NCBI RefSeq assembly: GCF_002078175.1
Contig: NZ_MWFK01000002.1
Location: 2,356,001 to 2,420,000, forward strand
DNA length: 64,000 nucleotides
Source: Streptomyces sp. M41(2017)
Lineage (GTDB): Bacteria > Actinomycetota > Actinomycetes > Streptomycetales > Streptomycetaceae
Direction of reading: 5' to 3'
The notes beneath the pieces were generated by a model, which was not told where the DNA came from, ran no database searches, and worked only from the letters and a program-made list of their open reading frames with translations. Shown one piece after another: positions 51,604 to 59,994 of this stretch; within the stretch, counting starts at the first letter, position 1, and each line of letters begins with the position of its first letter. Position numbers and translations under genes: made by a program.

Positions 51604-53025
51604 TCATCTGCCGTCGATGAGGGGGGTGAGGGTGCGGGTTTCCTTGCGGGCGGCGGGGACGCGGGGGGTGGGTTCGAGGCCGAAGGTGGTGAAGGAGGTG
51701 CGGGTGGGGAGGGGGTAGGGGTCCTTGCCGGTGAGGGCGTTGAGGATGGTGGCGCTGCGCCAGGCGGCGAGGCCGAGGTCGGGGGTGCCGACGCCGTGGG
51801 TGTGGAGTTCGGCGTTCTGGACGTAGACGTGTCCGGTGACGGCGGGGTCGAGGACGAGGCGGAACTGGTCGTCGATGGCGGGTCGTTCGGCTCTGTCGCG
51901 GCGGAGGTACGGGTCGAGTCCGGCGAGGAGGGGGCCGATGGGGCGTTCGCGGTAGCCGGTGGCGAGGACGACGGCGTCGGTGGTGAGGCGGGAGCGGGCG
52001 CCTTGTTGGACGTGTTCGAGGTGGAGTTCGACTTTGGTGGTGGCGACGCGTCCGGCGGTGCGGACGGTGACGGCGGGGGTGAGGACGGCGTCGGGCCAGC
52101 CGCCGTGGAGGGTGCGGCGGTAGAGCTCGTCGTGGATGGCGGCGATGGTGTCGGCGTCGATGCCTTTGTGGAGTTGCCATTGGGCGGCGACGAGCCGGTC
52201 GCGGACGGGTTCGGTGAGGGCGTGGAAGTAGCGGGTGTAGTCGGGGGTGAAGTGTTCGAGGCCGAGTTTGGAGTACTCCATGGGGGCGAACGCTTCGGTG
52301 CGGGCGAGCCAGTGGATCTTCTCGTGTCCGGTGGGGCGGTTGCGGAGGAGGTCGAGGAAGATCTCGGCGCCGGACTGGCCGGCGCCGATGACGGTGATGT
52401 GGTCGGCGGTGAGGAACTGTTCGCGGTGTTTGAGGTAGTCGGCGGCGTGGATGACGGGCACGCCGGGGGCGTCGACGAGGGGTTTGAGGGGTTCGGGGAT
52501 GTGGGGGGCGGTGCCGACGCCGAGGACGATGTTGCGGGTGTAGGAGCGGCCGAGGGCTTCGGCTTCGCCGTCGGTGTCGAGTTGGGTGAAGTCGACTTCG
52601 AAGACGTCGCGTTCGGGGTTCCAGCGGACGGCGTCGACCTGGTGGGCGAAGCGGAGTCCGGGGAGGTTGTCGGCGACCCAGCGGCAGTAGGCGTCGTATT
52701 CGGCGCGCTGGATGTGGAAGCGCTCGGCGAAGTAGAAGGGGAAGAGGCGTTCGCGGGCTTTGAGGTAGTTGAGGAAGGACCAGGGGTTCGCGGGGTCGGC
52801 GAGGGTGACGAGGTCGGCGAGGAAGGGGACTTGGAGGGTGGCGCCGTCGATGAGCATGCCGGGGTGCCAGTCGAAGGCGGGGCGTTGTTCGTAGAAGACC
52901 GTGTCGAGTTCGGTCAGGGGGTGGGCCAAGGCGGCGAGGGAGAGGTTGAAGGGGCCGATGCCGATGCCGACGAGGTCGCGGGGTGCTTCGGCTGCGGGGC
53001 GCGGGGTGTGGGGCGTCGGGCTCAT
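51604..53025 (-). CDS. Lysine/ornithine/diamine N-monooxygenase (IucD/DesB type)
   Basis: 473 residues, flavin-dependent N-hydroxylating monooxygenase. FAD site VGIGIGPFNLSLAALAHP near residue 18; NADPH site ITVIGAGQSGAEIFLDLL; C-terminal VVLATGYRERP (ATGY motif). It hydroxylates the terminal amine of lysine, ornithine or cadaverine for hydroxamate siderophores. The ATG at 53025 overlaps the stop of the decarboxylase gene by 4 bp, and the decarboxylase pairing favours cadaverine/DesB-type use. The desC acyltransferase and desD NIS synthetase genes expected in a full desferrioxamine operon do not follow. Confidence 0.9.
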   Translation of the reverse strand: MSPTPHTPRPAAEAPRDLVGIGIGPFNLSLAALAHPLTELDTVFYEQRPAFDWHPGMLIDGATLQVPFLADLVTLADPANPWSFLNYLKARERLFPFYFAERFHIQRAEYDAYCRWVADNLPGLRFAHQVDAVRWNPERDVFEVDFTQLDTDGEAEALGRSYTRNIVLGVGTAPHIPEPLKPLVDAPGVPVIHAADYLKHREQFLTADHITVIGAGQSGAEIFLDLLRNRPTGHEKIHWLARTEAFAPMEYSKLGLEHFTPDYTRYFHALTEPVRDRLVAAQWQLHKGIDADTIAAIHDELYRRTLHGGWPDAVLTPAVTVRTAGRVATTKVELHLEHVQQGARSRLTTDAVVLATGYRERPIGPLLAGLDPYLRRDRAERPAIDDQFRLVLDPAVTGHVYVQNAELHTHGVGTPDLGLAAWRSATILNALTGKDPYPLPTRTSFTTFGLEPTPRVPAARKETRTLTPLIDGR

Positions 53026-54386
53026 CGGGGGGTGTGTCCTTCCACCAGTTTCAGGAGCGTGGCCAGGTCGCCGGGCCGGGTGTGGGGGTTGAGGAGGGTG
53101 GCTTTGAGCCAGCGGCGGCCGTCGAGGGTGGCGCGGCCGAGGACGGCGAGGCCTTGGTCGAGGAGGGTGCGGCGGACGGCGGCGACGGTGTCGTCGGTGG
53201 CGCCGGTGGGCCGGAACAGGACGGTGCTGATGGTGGGCCGGTCGTAGAGCTCGAAGCCGGGGTGGGCGGTGATGAGGTCGGCGAGTTCGTGGGCGTGGGC
53301 GCAGACCTGGTCGACGAGGGTGCCGATGCCGTCGCGGCCGAGGGTTTTGAGGGTGACGGCGATCTTGAGGATGTCGGGGCGTCGGGTGGTGCGGAGGGAG
53401 CGGCCGAGGAGGTCGGGGTGGCCGGCTTCGGTGTCGTCGTCGGCGTTGAGGTAGTCGGCGCGGTGGGCGAGGGGGGTGAGGTCGGCGGGGTCGCGGACGG
53501 CGAGGAGGCCTGCGGCGACGGGCTGCCAGCCGAGTTTGTGCAGGTCGAGGGTGACGGTGTGGGCGTGGGTGAGTCCGTCGAGTTTGTGGCGGTGCCGGTC
53601 GCTGAGGAGGAGGCCTCCGCCGTAGGCGGCGTCGATGTGGAGGCGGGCGCCGTGGGTGGCGCAGAGGTCGGCGATGTCGGGCAGGGGGTCGATGAGTCCG
53701 GCGTCGGTGGTGCCGGCGGTGGCGGCGACGAGGAGGGGGCCGTGGAGGGCGCCGAGGGCGTTGTCGAGGGCCGCGGGGTCGAGGGTGCCGGCGGGTGCGG
53801 GGACGACGACGGGTTCGGGGAGACCGAGGAGCCAGGCGGCGCGGTGGAGGGAGTGGTGGGCGCCCGCGCCGCAGACGAGTTGGATGCCGCCGTGGGCTTC
53901 GCGGGCGAGGAGGAGGGCGAGGTGGTTGGACTCGGTGCCGCCGGTGGTGACGAGGGCGTCGCTGTGGGGGGTGCCGTACACCTCGTGGGCGAGGGTGCGG
54001 GTGAGGAGTGTTTCGAGTTCGGAGGCGGCCGGTGCCTGGTCCCAGGAGTCGAGGGAGGGGTTGAGGGCGGAGGCGGCGAGGTCGGCGGCGACGGCTACGG
54101 CGAGGGGCGGGCAGTGCAGGTGGGCGGCGCAGAGGGGGTCGGCGGGGTCGGCGGCGCCTTCGGCGAGGGCGCGGACGAGGTCGTGGAGGGCGCCTGCGTC
54201 GCCATGGCGGGGCAGGAGGTCGCCGGCCCGGTCGCGGAGGGTGCGGGCGACCTGGTGGGGTCCGCCGGCGGGGAGGGGTCCCCCTCGTGCGGCGGCGCCC
54301 TGGGTGAGGGCGTCGAGGACGGTGTGGAGCAACGGCCGCAGTGCGTCGGGGCCTTCGGGGCCTGAGGCGAGGGGCGGCGTGCTCAT
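53022..54386 (-). CDS. PLP-dependent amino acid decarboxylase (DesA/DDC type)
   Basis: 454 residues, group II PLP decarboxylase. ALVTTGGTESNHLALLLARE (phosphate-binding region), HHSLHRAAWLLG (His stacking on PLP), TAGTTDAGLIDPLPDIADL, HIDAAYGGGLLLSD (Asp binding pyridine N), and LDLHKLGWQP with the PLP Lys. It decarboxylates lysine to cadaverine or a similar basic amino acid. ATG at 54386. No DmdR/IdeR-like iron box was recognised in the upstream 150 bp. Operon with the monooxygenase. Codons are rich in C on the coding strand, as in neighbours. Confidence 0.9.
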   Translation of the reverse strand: MSTPPLASGPEGPDALRPLLHTVLDALTQGAAARGGPLPAGGPHQVARTLRDRAGDLLPRHGDAGALHDLVRALAEGAADPADPLCAAHLHCPPLAVAVAADLAASALNPSLDSWDQAPAASELETLLTRTLAHEVYGTPHSDALVTTGGTESNHLALLLAREAHGGIQLVCGAGAHHSLHRAAWLLGLPEPVVVPAPAGTLDPAALDNALGALHGPLLVAATAGTTDAGLIDPLPDIADLCATHGARLHIDAAYGGGLLLSDRHRHKLDGLTHAHTVTLDLHKLGWQPVAAGLLAVRDPADLTPLAHRADYLNADDDTEAGHPDLLGRSLRTTRRPDILKIAVTLKTLGRDGIGTLVDQVCAHAHELADLITAHPGFELYDRPTISTVLFRPTGATDDTVAAVRRTLLDQGLAVLGRATLDGRRWLKATLLNPHTRPGDLATLLKLVEGHTPR

Positions 54387-54548
54387 GGATGTCCTCCGGT
54401 GGACGCGCGGCGGGGTACGTCCCAGCGTGTACGCGTTTCGGGCAGGTGCGCCCGCCAAGGACAACGATTCGACCCAAAAGGGGGTACTGCCGTACGGAGG
54501 AAATGTGGGGGACGGACGGGGGTGCTAGGGGGTGGTGAGGCGGGAGTT

Positions 54549-54680
54549 GACGCGCCCCGCGCGCTTCCCCGCACGCGTTCCCGCGCCGTTCCCGCGCGGG
54601 TCCCCGCACCCGTTCCCGCGCGCTTCCCCGCGCCGTTCCCGCACGTTTCCCCGCACCCGTTCCCGCGCCGCTTCCGCTGA
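54549..54680. repeat. Degenerate CGCGTTCCC-type repeat array
   Basis: A C/G/T-only tract of short imperfect repeats of CCGTTCCCGCG and CCGCACCCGTTCC (unit about 11-13 bp, roughly ten copies). It sits between the decarboxylase start and the pepN terminator. There is almost no A on the plus strand. Confidence 0.7.
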
Positions 54681-54686
54681 CGGCCG

Positions 54687-54733
54687 CCGGGCCCCGGTTC
54701 CCCGTCGGTGAGCGGCGGGGAACCGGGGCCCGG
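54687..54733. terminator. Terminator of pepN
   Basis: Perfect 18-bp stem (54687-54704 with 54716-54733, starting CCGGGCCCCGGTTCCC) with an 11-nt loop, 36 bp beyond the pepN stop. It is the longest perfect hairpin in the window. Confidence 0.85.
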
Positions 54734-54768
54734 TGGGCCTGTCGGGACTGCTGGGATCGCTGGTGGTG

Positions 54769-57261
54769 TCAGGCCTGGCGGACGCGCAGGGCGCGGGCGA
54801 GGTCGTCGAGCTGGTCGGTGAGCTTGCGGCGCAGGGCCGGGATGGGGCCGTCGTCGCGCAGGCAGGTCGCGCCGAGGGTGAGGGTGTCGGCGGTGACGGC
54901 GTGGGCGGGGAAGGCCCAGCGCCCGGCGGCGTCGGCGATGGCGGGGCCGCGGCGTTCGGCGACGGCGACGGCGTCGGCCCAGTAGCGCTCGACGTAGCCG
55001 CCGACGAGGTCGGTCTGTTCGGGCTGCCAGAAGCCCTGGGCGGTGGCGGTGAACAGGTAGTTGGAGAGGTCGTCGGTGGCGAACATGGCGTCCCAGGCGG
55101 CGCGTTTGGCCTCGGGGTCGGGCAGTGCGGCGCGGCAGCGGGCGGCGCCTTCCTGGCCGGTGGCGCTGGGGTCCTGGGCGAGTTCGGCCTCGATGACGGC
55201 GTCGTCGACGGCGCCGAGGACGGCGAGCCGGCCGAGGATGCGCCAGCGCAGTTCGGGGTCGAGTTCGGGGCCGCCGGGGACGGTGCCTTCGGAGAACCAG
55301 GCGCTGATGGTGTCGGGGTGGGCGGCGACGTCGATGTGGTGGCGTACGGCGATGAGGCGCAGGCCGGGGTGGGAGCCGTCCTCGGTGCGGCGGATGAGGT
55401 CGCGGCACAGGTCGGTGAGGGTGGCGAGGGCGGTGGGGCGCTGCTCTGGGCCGAGGTAGCGGTTGGCGACGTGGGTGACGGCGAAGGTGAGGACGCCCTG
55501 GACGAGGGCGAGGTCGCTCTCGTGCGGGAGGTGGGTGCGGGCGGCGTCGATGTAGGCCATGGGGGGCAGTTCGCCGTCGCGTACGGCGTCGCGCAGGGCG
55601 TTCCAGACGACGGCGCGGGTGAGGGCGTCGGGGAGGCCGGAGAGGGCGGCTTCGACGGTGGTGAAGGACTCGGTGTCGAAGCGGACCTTGGCGTAGGTGA
55701 GGTCGGAGTCGTTGAGGAGGAGGAGTGCGGGGCGGCGTCCGGGGGCGGAGCGGGTGGAGTCGCCCCGGGGGACGTCGAGTTCGAAGCGGTCGCGCAGGGT
55801 GAGGCGGCGGTCGTCGCCGGGGACGGTGTCGTAGGCGCCGACGGCGATGCGGTGGGGGCGGCTGCCGTCACGGTCGACGGTGAGCTGCCATGCGCCGTCC
55901 GCTTCGCGGAGGGTGGGGGTGAGGGTGTCGACGCCGGTGGTGCGGAGCCAGTCCTCGGCCCAGGCGTGGACGTCGCGCTCGGTGGCGGAGGCGAGGTTGT
56001 CGATGAAGTCGGCGAGGCTGGCGTTGCCGAACTTGTGGCGGGCGAAGTGGGTGTTGATGCCCGCGAGGAAGTCCTTCTCGCCGAGCCAGGCGACGAGTTG
56101 GCGCAGGGCGGAGGCGCCCTTGGCGTAGGAGATGCCGTCGAAGTTGAGCATGGCGGACGCGGTGTCGGGGACGGCGTCCGGGTCGGGGGCGACGGGGTGG
56201 GTCGAGGGGCGCTGGTCGGCGTCGTAGCCCCAGGACTTGCGGGCGACGCCGAAGTCGACCCAGGTGTCCGTGAAGCGGGTGGCTTCGGTGAGGGTCTGGT
56301 AGCCCATGTACTCGGCGAAGGACTCGTTGAGCCAGATGTCGTCCCACCAGCGCAGGGTGACGAGGTCGCCGAACCACATGTGGGCCATCTCGTGGGCGAT
56401 GACCATGGCGCGGGTCTGGCGTTCGGTGTCGGTGACGGCGGAGCGGTAGATGAACTCGTCGCGGAAGGTGACGAGTCCGGGGTTCTCCATGGCTCCGGCG
56501 TTGAACTCGGGGACGAACGCCTGGTCGTAGGAGTCGAAGGGGTAGGGCTCGTCGAACTTCTCGTGGTAGCGGTCGTAGCAGGCGCGGGTGACGTCGAGGA
56601 TCTCGTCGGCGTCGGCGTCGAGGTGGGGGGCGAGGGAGCGGCGGCAGTGCAGGCCGAAGGGCAGTCCGGCGTGTTCGGTGCGTACGGAGTGCCAGGGGCC
56701 GGCGGCGACGGCGACGAGGTAGGTGGAGATCAGCGGGGTGGGGTTGGCCTTCCAGTGGCCGTCTCCGAGGTGTTCGGTGACGCCGTTGGCGAGGACGGTC
56801 CAGCCTTCGGGGGCGGTGACGGTCAGCTCGAAGACGGACTTGAGGTCGGGCTGGTCGAAGGCGGCGAAGACGCGCTGGACGTCTTCCATGAAGAGCTGGG
56901 TGTAGAGGTAGGTCTCGCCGTCGGTGGGGTCGGTGAAGCGGTGCATGCCCTCGCCGGTGCGGGAGTAGCGCATGGCGGCGTCGACGCGCAGTTCGTGCTC
57001 GCCTGCGGTGAGGCCCTTGAGGGGCAGCCGGTTCTCGTCGAGGGTCTCGGGGTCGAGGGGCCGGCCGTCGAGGGTGACGGAGCGCAGTTCGGCGGGCTTC
57101 AGCTCGACGAAGGTGTCCGCGTCGTCGCGGGCGGTGAACCGGATGACGGTCAGGGAGTCGAAGGTCTCGTCCCCTCGGGTCACGTCGAGTTCGATCCCGT
57201 AGTGGTGGACGTCGAGGAGCTGGGCACGGGTCTGCGCTTCGTCGCGCGTCAGTACGGACAT
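54769..57261 (-). CDS. pepN: Aminopeptidase N
   Basis: 830 residues, M1 zinc metallopeptidase. GAMENPGLVTFRDEF (substrate N-terminus recognition) and the zinc site VIAHEMAHMWFGDLVTLRWWDDIWLNESFAEYMGY (HExxH plus Glu 18 residues later). YLYTQLFMEDVQRVFAAFDQPDLKSVF precedes them. The C-terminal helical ERAP1-like domain occupies the last 350 residues. It removes N-terminal residues from peptides; there is no signal peptide, so it is cytoplasmic. ATG at 57261. The opposite strand is also open for over 1000 codons, which is a composition artefact. Confidence 0.96.
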   Translation of the reverse strand: MSVLTRDEAQTRAQLLDVHHYGIELDVTRGDETFDSLTVIRFTARDDADTFVELKPAELRSVTLDGRPLDPETLDENRLPLKGLTAGEHELRVDAAMRYSRTGEGMHRFTDPTDGETYLYTQLFMEDVQRVFAAFDQPDLKSVFELTVTAPEGWTVLANGVTEHLGDGHWKANPTPLISTYLVAVAAGPWHSVRTEHAGLPFGLHCRRSLAPHLDADADEILDVTRACYDRYHEKFDEPYPFDSYDQAFVPEFNAGAMENPGLVTFRDEFIYRSAVTDTERQTRAMVIAHEMAHMWFGDLVTLRWWDDIWLNESFAEYMGYQTLTEATRFTDTWVDFGVARKSWGYDADQRPSTHPVAPDPDAVPDTASAMLNFDGISYAKGASALRQLVAWLGEKDFLAGINTHFARHKFGNASLADFIDNLASATERDVHAWAEDWLRTTGVDTLTPTLREADGAWQLTVDRDGSRPHRIAVGAYDTVPGDDRRLTLRDRFELDVPRGDSTRSAPGRRPALLLLNDSDLTYAKVRFDTESFTTVEAALSGLPDALTRAVVWNALRDAVRDGELPPMAYIDAARTHLPHESDLALVQGVLTFAVTHVANRYLGPEQRPTALATLTDLCRDLIRRTEDGSHPGLRLIAVRHHIDVAAHPDTISAWFSEGTVPGGPELDPELRWRILGRLAVLGAVDDAVIEAELAQDPSATGQEGAARCRAALPDPEAKRAAWDAMFATDDLSNYLFTATAQGFWQPEQTDLVGGYVERYWADAVAVAERRGPAIADAAGRWAFPAHAVTADTLTLGATCLRDDGPIPALRRKLTDQLDDLARALRVRQA

Positions 57262-57345
57262 GGGGACATGCTGCCCGATGGTGTCGCCGGGTCACAGAGG
57301 TGGTCCCGTTCGTACGCTTTGTCGTCGTCCGGTCACGAGCCGCTG

Positions 57346-57891
57346 TTACGGCGTGCGGCCCTGTTCCAGCCGGTCGCCGTCGCGGGTGGAGGGGCGGCGG
57401 GGCTGTTCGGGGATGCGGGCGGCGGCGGGGTCGGCGGGGGCCGTGTCGGGGAGGTGTTCCTTGACGAGGGAGCGCAGGTCGCGCAGTTCTCGTTCGAGGT
57501 TGTGGTGGCGCTGCTGGGCCTCGTAGAGGTAGCGGACCTTGGTGCGCAGGGCCCAGGGGTCGACGGGTTTCATGAGGAGGTCGGCGACGCCGAGGGCGAA
57601 GGCGGTGGCGGTGAGTTCGGTGTCGGGGCCGAATCCGGTGAGGAGGATGACGGGGATGTGCTGGGTCTGTTCGACGCGTCGCATGTAGCGGACGACGTCG
57701 AGGCCGCTGACGCCGGGCATGCGGACGTCGAGGAGGAGCAGGGCGACCTGACCGCGCAGGACTTCCTTCAGTGCTTCGTCGCCGCCGGTGGCGCGGCCCA
57801 CTCGGTAGCCGAGCGGGGCGAGCGCGCTTTCGAGGGCGTACAGGGTGTCCTCGTGGTCGTCGACGATGAGGATCTTGGCATCCGACGGCAT
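57346..57891 (-). CDS. Stand-alone receiver-domain response regulator
   Basis: 181 residues. Receiver domain (about 5-125): ILIVDDHEDTLYALESAL, phospho-Asp in ALLLLDVRMPGVSG, VILLTGFGPDTE, and LLMKPVDPWALRTKV with the conserved Lys. It ends in a coiled coil (EAQQRHHNLERELRDLRSLVKEHL) and a Pro/Arg tail with no DNA-binding domain. Probably signals through protein partners. ATG at 57891. A HAMP-type sensor kinase might be expected upstream, but only a short fragment of another gene is found there. Confidence 0.88.
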   Translation of the reverse strand: MPSDAKILIVDDHEDTLYALESALAPLGYRVGRATGGDEALKEVLRGQVALLLLDVRMPGVSGLDVVRYMRRVEQTQHIPVILLTGFGPDTELTATAFALGVADLLMKPVDPWALRTKVRYLYEAQQRHHNLERELRDLRSLVKEHLPDTAPADPAAARIPEQPRRPSTRDGDRLEQGRTP

Positions 57892-58089
57892 GGCCCGGCG
57901 TCCCCTCGTTAGGACGTACCAGCATATGCCCGTGAGGGCGCGATGCGTCGGGCAGTTTCGTGCGGGAGTGCGCGGGGCGCGCGCGGCGCGTTCCGGGAGA
58001 GTGGTTCTCACTCCGGTGGGGAACGCGCCTTTTCGGTGTCCGCCGGGCGGTGTGTGCCGCGGGGGTCCGTTCGCTCCGGTCGCCCGGTC

Positions 58090-58212
58090 TCACTCCCCCG
58101 GTTCGGGGGTGGTGGTGCCGGCGTCGTCCGCGATGCGTTCGTGGTGGCGGATGACCTCGGCGATGATGAAGGTGAGGAGCTTCTCGGCGAAGGCCGGGTC
58201 CAGTTCTGACCT
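58090..58212 (-). pseudogene. C-terminal fragment of a chromosomal gene cut by the inserted element
   Basis: The frame ELDPAFAEKLLTFIIAEVIRHHERIADDAGTTTPEPGE then TGA (58092-58090) has a clear coding pattern and protein-like composition. Upstream of about 58212 the frame becomes implausible (Arg/Ala/Gly without pattern) and no start or ribosome site is found. From the same point rightward the sequence changes character (short genes, lower GC, phage-like). I infer the N-terminal part lies on the far side of the element. I do not recognise the protein family. Alternatively it is an intact very small gene whose start I cannot see. Confidence 0.5.
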
Positions 58213-58724
58213 CGCGCTCTTCCGCAACGCCCCAGCTAGGCGGCATCGCCCTCGAACGGCGAGCCCTCCCCGACGTCCTGGGAGTACCTCCGGAGTTCAT
58301 TGCGGATGTCGTCCGCCTACCTCTAGTCGTCCCCTAAAAATCCCCTAAGGGATCACTGGATTGCTGCAGCTCAGGGCAGCCAAGAAGAGACAGGCGGCCC
58401 CCCACACTCCTGCCGGCCAGGCGTGAGGGGCCGCCCCAAGTGCCGAGCCATCACCGAGGGGGGGCTAATCCGTAGGTGACGGCCCGACACGCTCGTGGGG
58501 TTCGACCTGTCTCCTTGCCGGATGGATGCAGGTCGATGCCTTGATTCACTCGATCGAGCGAACGGGCGTTCGAATCTTGCACACTACAGCCACCCCTGCG
58601 GCGTTCTCCATAGCGCGCAGAGCTGAGAGCTGCAGCGACGCACCTCGGGTGGCGCGTTTCAAGATCGAATATTGCCCGGTAAACCGGGCTGACTTATGAT
58701 CATCTTCGGCAGAGCGTTTGTCAC
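58213..58724. other. Probable attachment end of an integrated element, no full gene
   Basis: 512 bp. A plus-strand frame ends here with a protein-like tail (GGIALERRALPDVLGVPPEF..., stop TAA about 58339) but has no start. CCCCTAA occurs twice, 11 bp apart (58331 and 58342), next to ATCCC-CTAA-GGGAT. A 9-bp stem GGCGGCCCC/GGGGCCGCC (58393-58435) and an inverted repeat CGAACG-gg-CGTTCG (58559-58572) follow. Direct repeats of this kind resemble integrase arm sites. No integrase gene is in view. Confidence 0.4.
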
Positions 58725-58961
58725 GTGCCCCGCCTGCCCGATGACGACTCCTGGCTGCTCCGTGAGCGCCGCGCCATCGGCGACCGCATCCGCATCAGGC
58801 GCCTTCACGAGAACATGACCCAGGAGACCGTGTTCCTCGCAGCCGGCCTGTCGCGCTCCGCCTATCAGGACATCGAGGCAGGCAAGACCGACGCGCGCAT
58901 CGGCTCCCTGCATCGGATCGCCTGGGTCCTCGGCGTGCACGTGACGGACCTCCTCCGCTGA
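58725..58961 (+). CDS. XRE family helix-turn-helix regulator
   Basis: 78 residues, nearly all HTH: RERRAIGDRIRIRRLHENMTQETVFLAAGLSRSAYQDIEAGKTDARIGSLHRIAWVLGVHVTDLLR. Cro/CI-type repressors of this size commonly control conjugative or phage-like elements. The GTG at 58725 lacks a good ribosome site; a TTATGAT -10-like box lies about 25 bp upstream. Operator candidates are the CGAACG repeat at 58559 and the palindromes at 59004 and 59030. Confidence 0.85.
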   Translation: MPRLPDDDSWLLRERRAIGDRIRIRRLHENMTQETVFLAAGLSRSAYQDIEAGKTDARIGSLHRIAWVLGVHVTDLLR

Positions 58962-59003
58962 AGTTGAATCTTTGTCAAGAGAAGACCATGACGCGAGACC
59001 GGA

Positions 59004-59043
59004 AACAAGCTTGTTGGGTGCATTTATCTGACCAATATTGGTC
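59004..59043. promoter_or_regulatory. Two perfect palindromes downstream of the XRE gene
   Basis: AACAAGCTTGTT (59004-59015, 12 bp) and GACCAATATTGGTC (59030-59043, 14 bp), in an AT-richer gap of 190 bp. Probable operators for the element's own regulators. Confidence 0.5.
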
Positions 59044-59155
59044 CACACCACCGATGTCCGTAACCGGTTGCGTATGCCCTGGCCAGGACTTTTCGGGACT
59101 GGTATCGGTTAACTGTCGCTTACTCGGCGTTTGACCGACCGTTCAGTACCGGCCA

Positions 59156-59383
59156 TCACGCGCCGCGGGCGATGGACCGTAAGGCCCGCGCGGCGATCCC
59201 CTGCCACAGCTCGTACAGTCGGGCCCCGTCGGGGCAGGCCTGGTCGATGTCCTTGCATGGCTTGCAGCTTCGGCAGTGCTGCACGTAGACGTTCCACGCG
59301 GCCGTCGGCGGCGACAGCTTCCCCCGGCCAGCCGACGCCTGTCGGCTTCCCGTGGGGGGTTCGGGGTCTCTACGCTCGTCCAC
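59156..59383 (-). CDS. Small Cys-rich element protein
   Basis: 75 residues. The C-terminal part WNVYVQHCRSCKPCKDIDQACPDGARLYELWQ contains a C-x2-C-x2-C...C cluster suited to zinc binding. The type is common among small accessory proteins of Streptomyces phages and integrative elements, with no known function. The N-terminal 28 residues are basic and poorly patterned, so the true start may be further in. Minus strand, between the XRE and GntR genes. Confidence 0.6.
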   Translation of the reverse strand: MDERRDPEPPTGSRQASAGRGKLSPPTAAWNVYVQHCRSCKPCKDIDQACPDGARLYELWQGIAARALRSIARGA

Positions 59384-59448
59384 GTCGACGCTCCGCTTGC
59401 CGGTTGGTTCCCCGGCCGTGCATGGCGGGGCTGTTTCAGCAGCTTAGA

Positions 59449-59462
59449 CATAGCATGCTATG
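59449..59462. promoter_or_regulatory. 14-bp palindrome upstream of the GntR gene
   Basis: CATAGCATGCTATG is a perfect palindrome about 57 bp before the GntR start. Related TGGCATGG/TGGCGTG half-sites follow it. Likely autoregulatory operator. Confidence 0.55.
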
Positions 59463-59518
59463 GCGTGCCACGTATGCGACCGCTCGCGTGGCATGGGATG
59501 GCGTGTCACGTTGACCGT

Positions 59519-59764
59519 GTGATCGAATTCGAGGCGGATGTGCCCAGGTGGAAGCAGGTAGCCGAGGTGATCCGTGGACGGATCGCGGACGGCACCTATG
59601 CGCCCCGCACTCGTGTCCCCTCGGTCGTTCAGCTCGCCACCGAGTTCGGGATCGCGCAGGCGACCGCACAGAAGGTTCACCGCGGCCTCCGCGACGAGGG
59701 CCTCATCTACACGGAGCCGGGCCTCGGATCGTTCGTCTCCAGCCGGCCTCCTGCCGAGGGCTGA
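59519..59764 (+). CDS. Short GntR family regulator (winged helix only)
   Basis: 81 residues: EADVPRWKQVAEVIRGRIADGTYAPRTRVPSVVQLATEFGIAQATAQKVHRGLRDEGLIYTEPGLGSFVS is a complete GntR winged helix with no effector domain. Such truncated GntR proteins are typical of actinomycete integrative elements (KorSA-like). The GTG at 59519 was chosen because the conserved domain starts directly after it. A 14-bp palindrome lies upstream. Confidence 0.85.
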   Translation: MIEFEADVPRWKQVAEVIRGRIADGTYAPRTRVPSVVQLATEFGIAQATAQKVHRGLRDEGLIYTEPGLGSFVSSRPPAEG

Positions 59765-59784
59765 CCGCTGTCACACCCGGCGGC

Positions 59785-59790
59785 TACGCT
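59785..59790 (+). promoter_or_regulatory. -10 box for leaderless mRNA
   Basis: TACGCT is followed by seven bases and then the ATG at 59798. CTGACC lies 18 bp upstream as a -35 and contains the stop of the GntR gene. No ribosome site is present. Confidence 0.55.
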
Positions 59791-59797
59791 TTGATCT

Positions 59798-59986
59798 ATG
59801 TCCTCCCCTCCCCCGCTCCCGGGTTCCGCGCGGCCTGCCGACGTGGTGAATGAGGAGATCCGCGCCCTGATCACGCGGGCTGGCGGCTGGCTGTACGGGG
59901 AGACGCGGCAGCGGTACGAGGTACTGCGCGACGAGTGGACGGTCGCGACGGCCGCTGAACGCGGGGACATCGTCGAAGCGGCATAG
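59798..59986 (+). CDS. Small hypothetical element protein
   Basis: 62 residues: a Pro-rich start, then NEEIRALITRAGGWLYGETRQRYEVLRDEWTVATAAERGDIVEAA, a helical pattern seen in many small element-encoded proteins. Function unknown. Probably translated from a leaderless transcript. Ends before a strong terminator. Confidence 0.7.
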   Translation: MSSPPPLPGSARPADVVNEEIRALITRAGGWLYGETRQRYEVLRDEWTVATAAERGDIVEAA

Positions 59987-59994
59987 AGTGCATG

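Noticed and set aside
54387..54540. Iron-box operator upstream of the decarboxylase-hydroxylase pair
   Set aside because: No sequence resembling the 19-bp DmdR/IdeR palindrome (TTAGGTTAGGCT-like) is present.
54733..57912. 1059-codon plus-strand open frame over pepN
   Set aside because: Consists almost only of Gly, Val, Glu, Asp and Ala; mirror of the well-supported pepN and response regulator genes.
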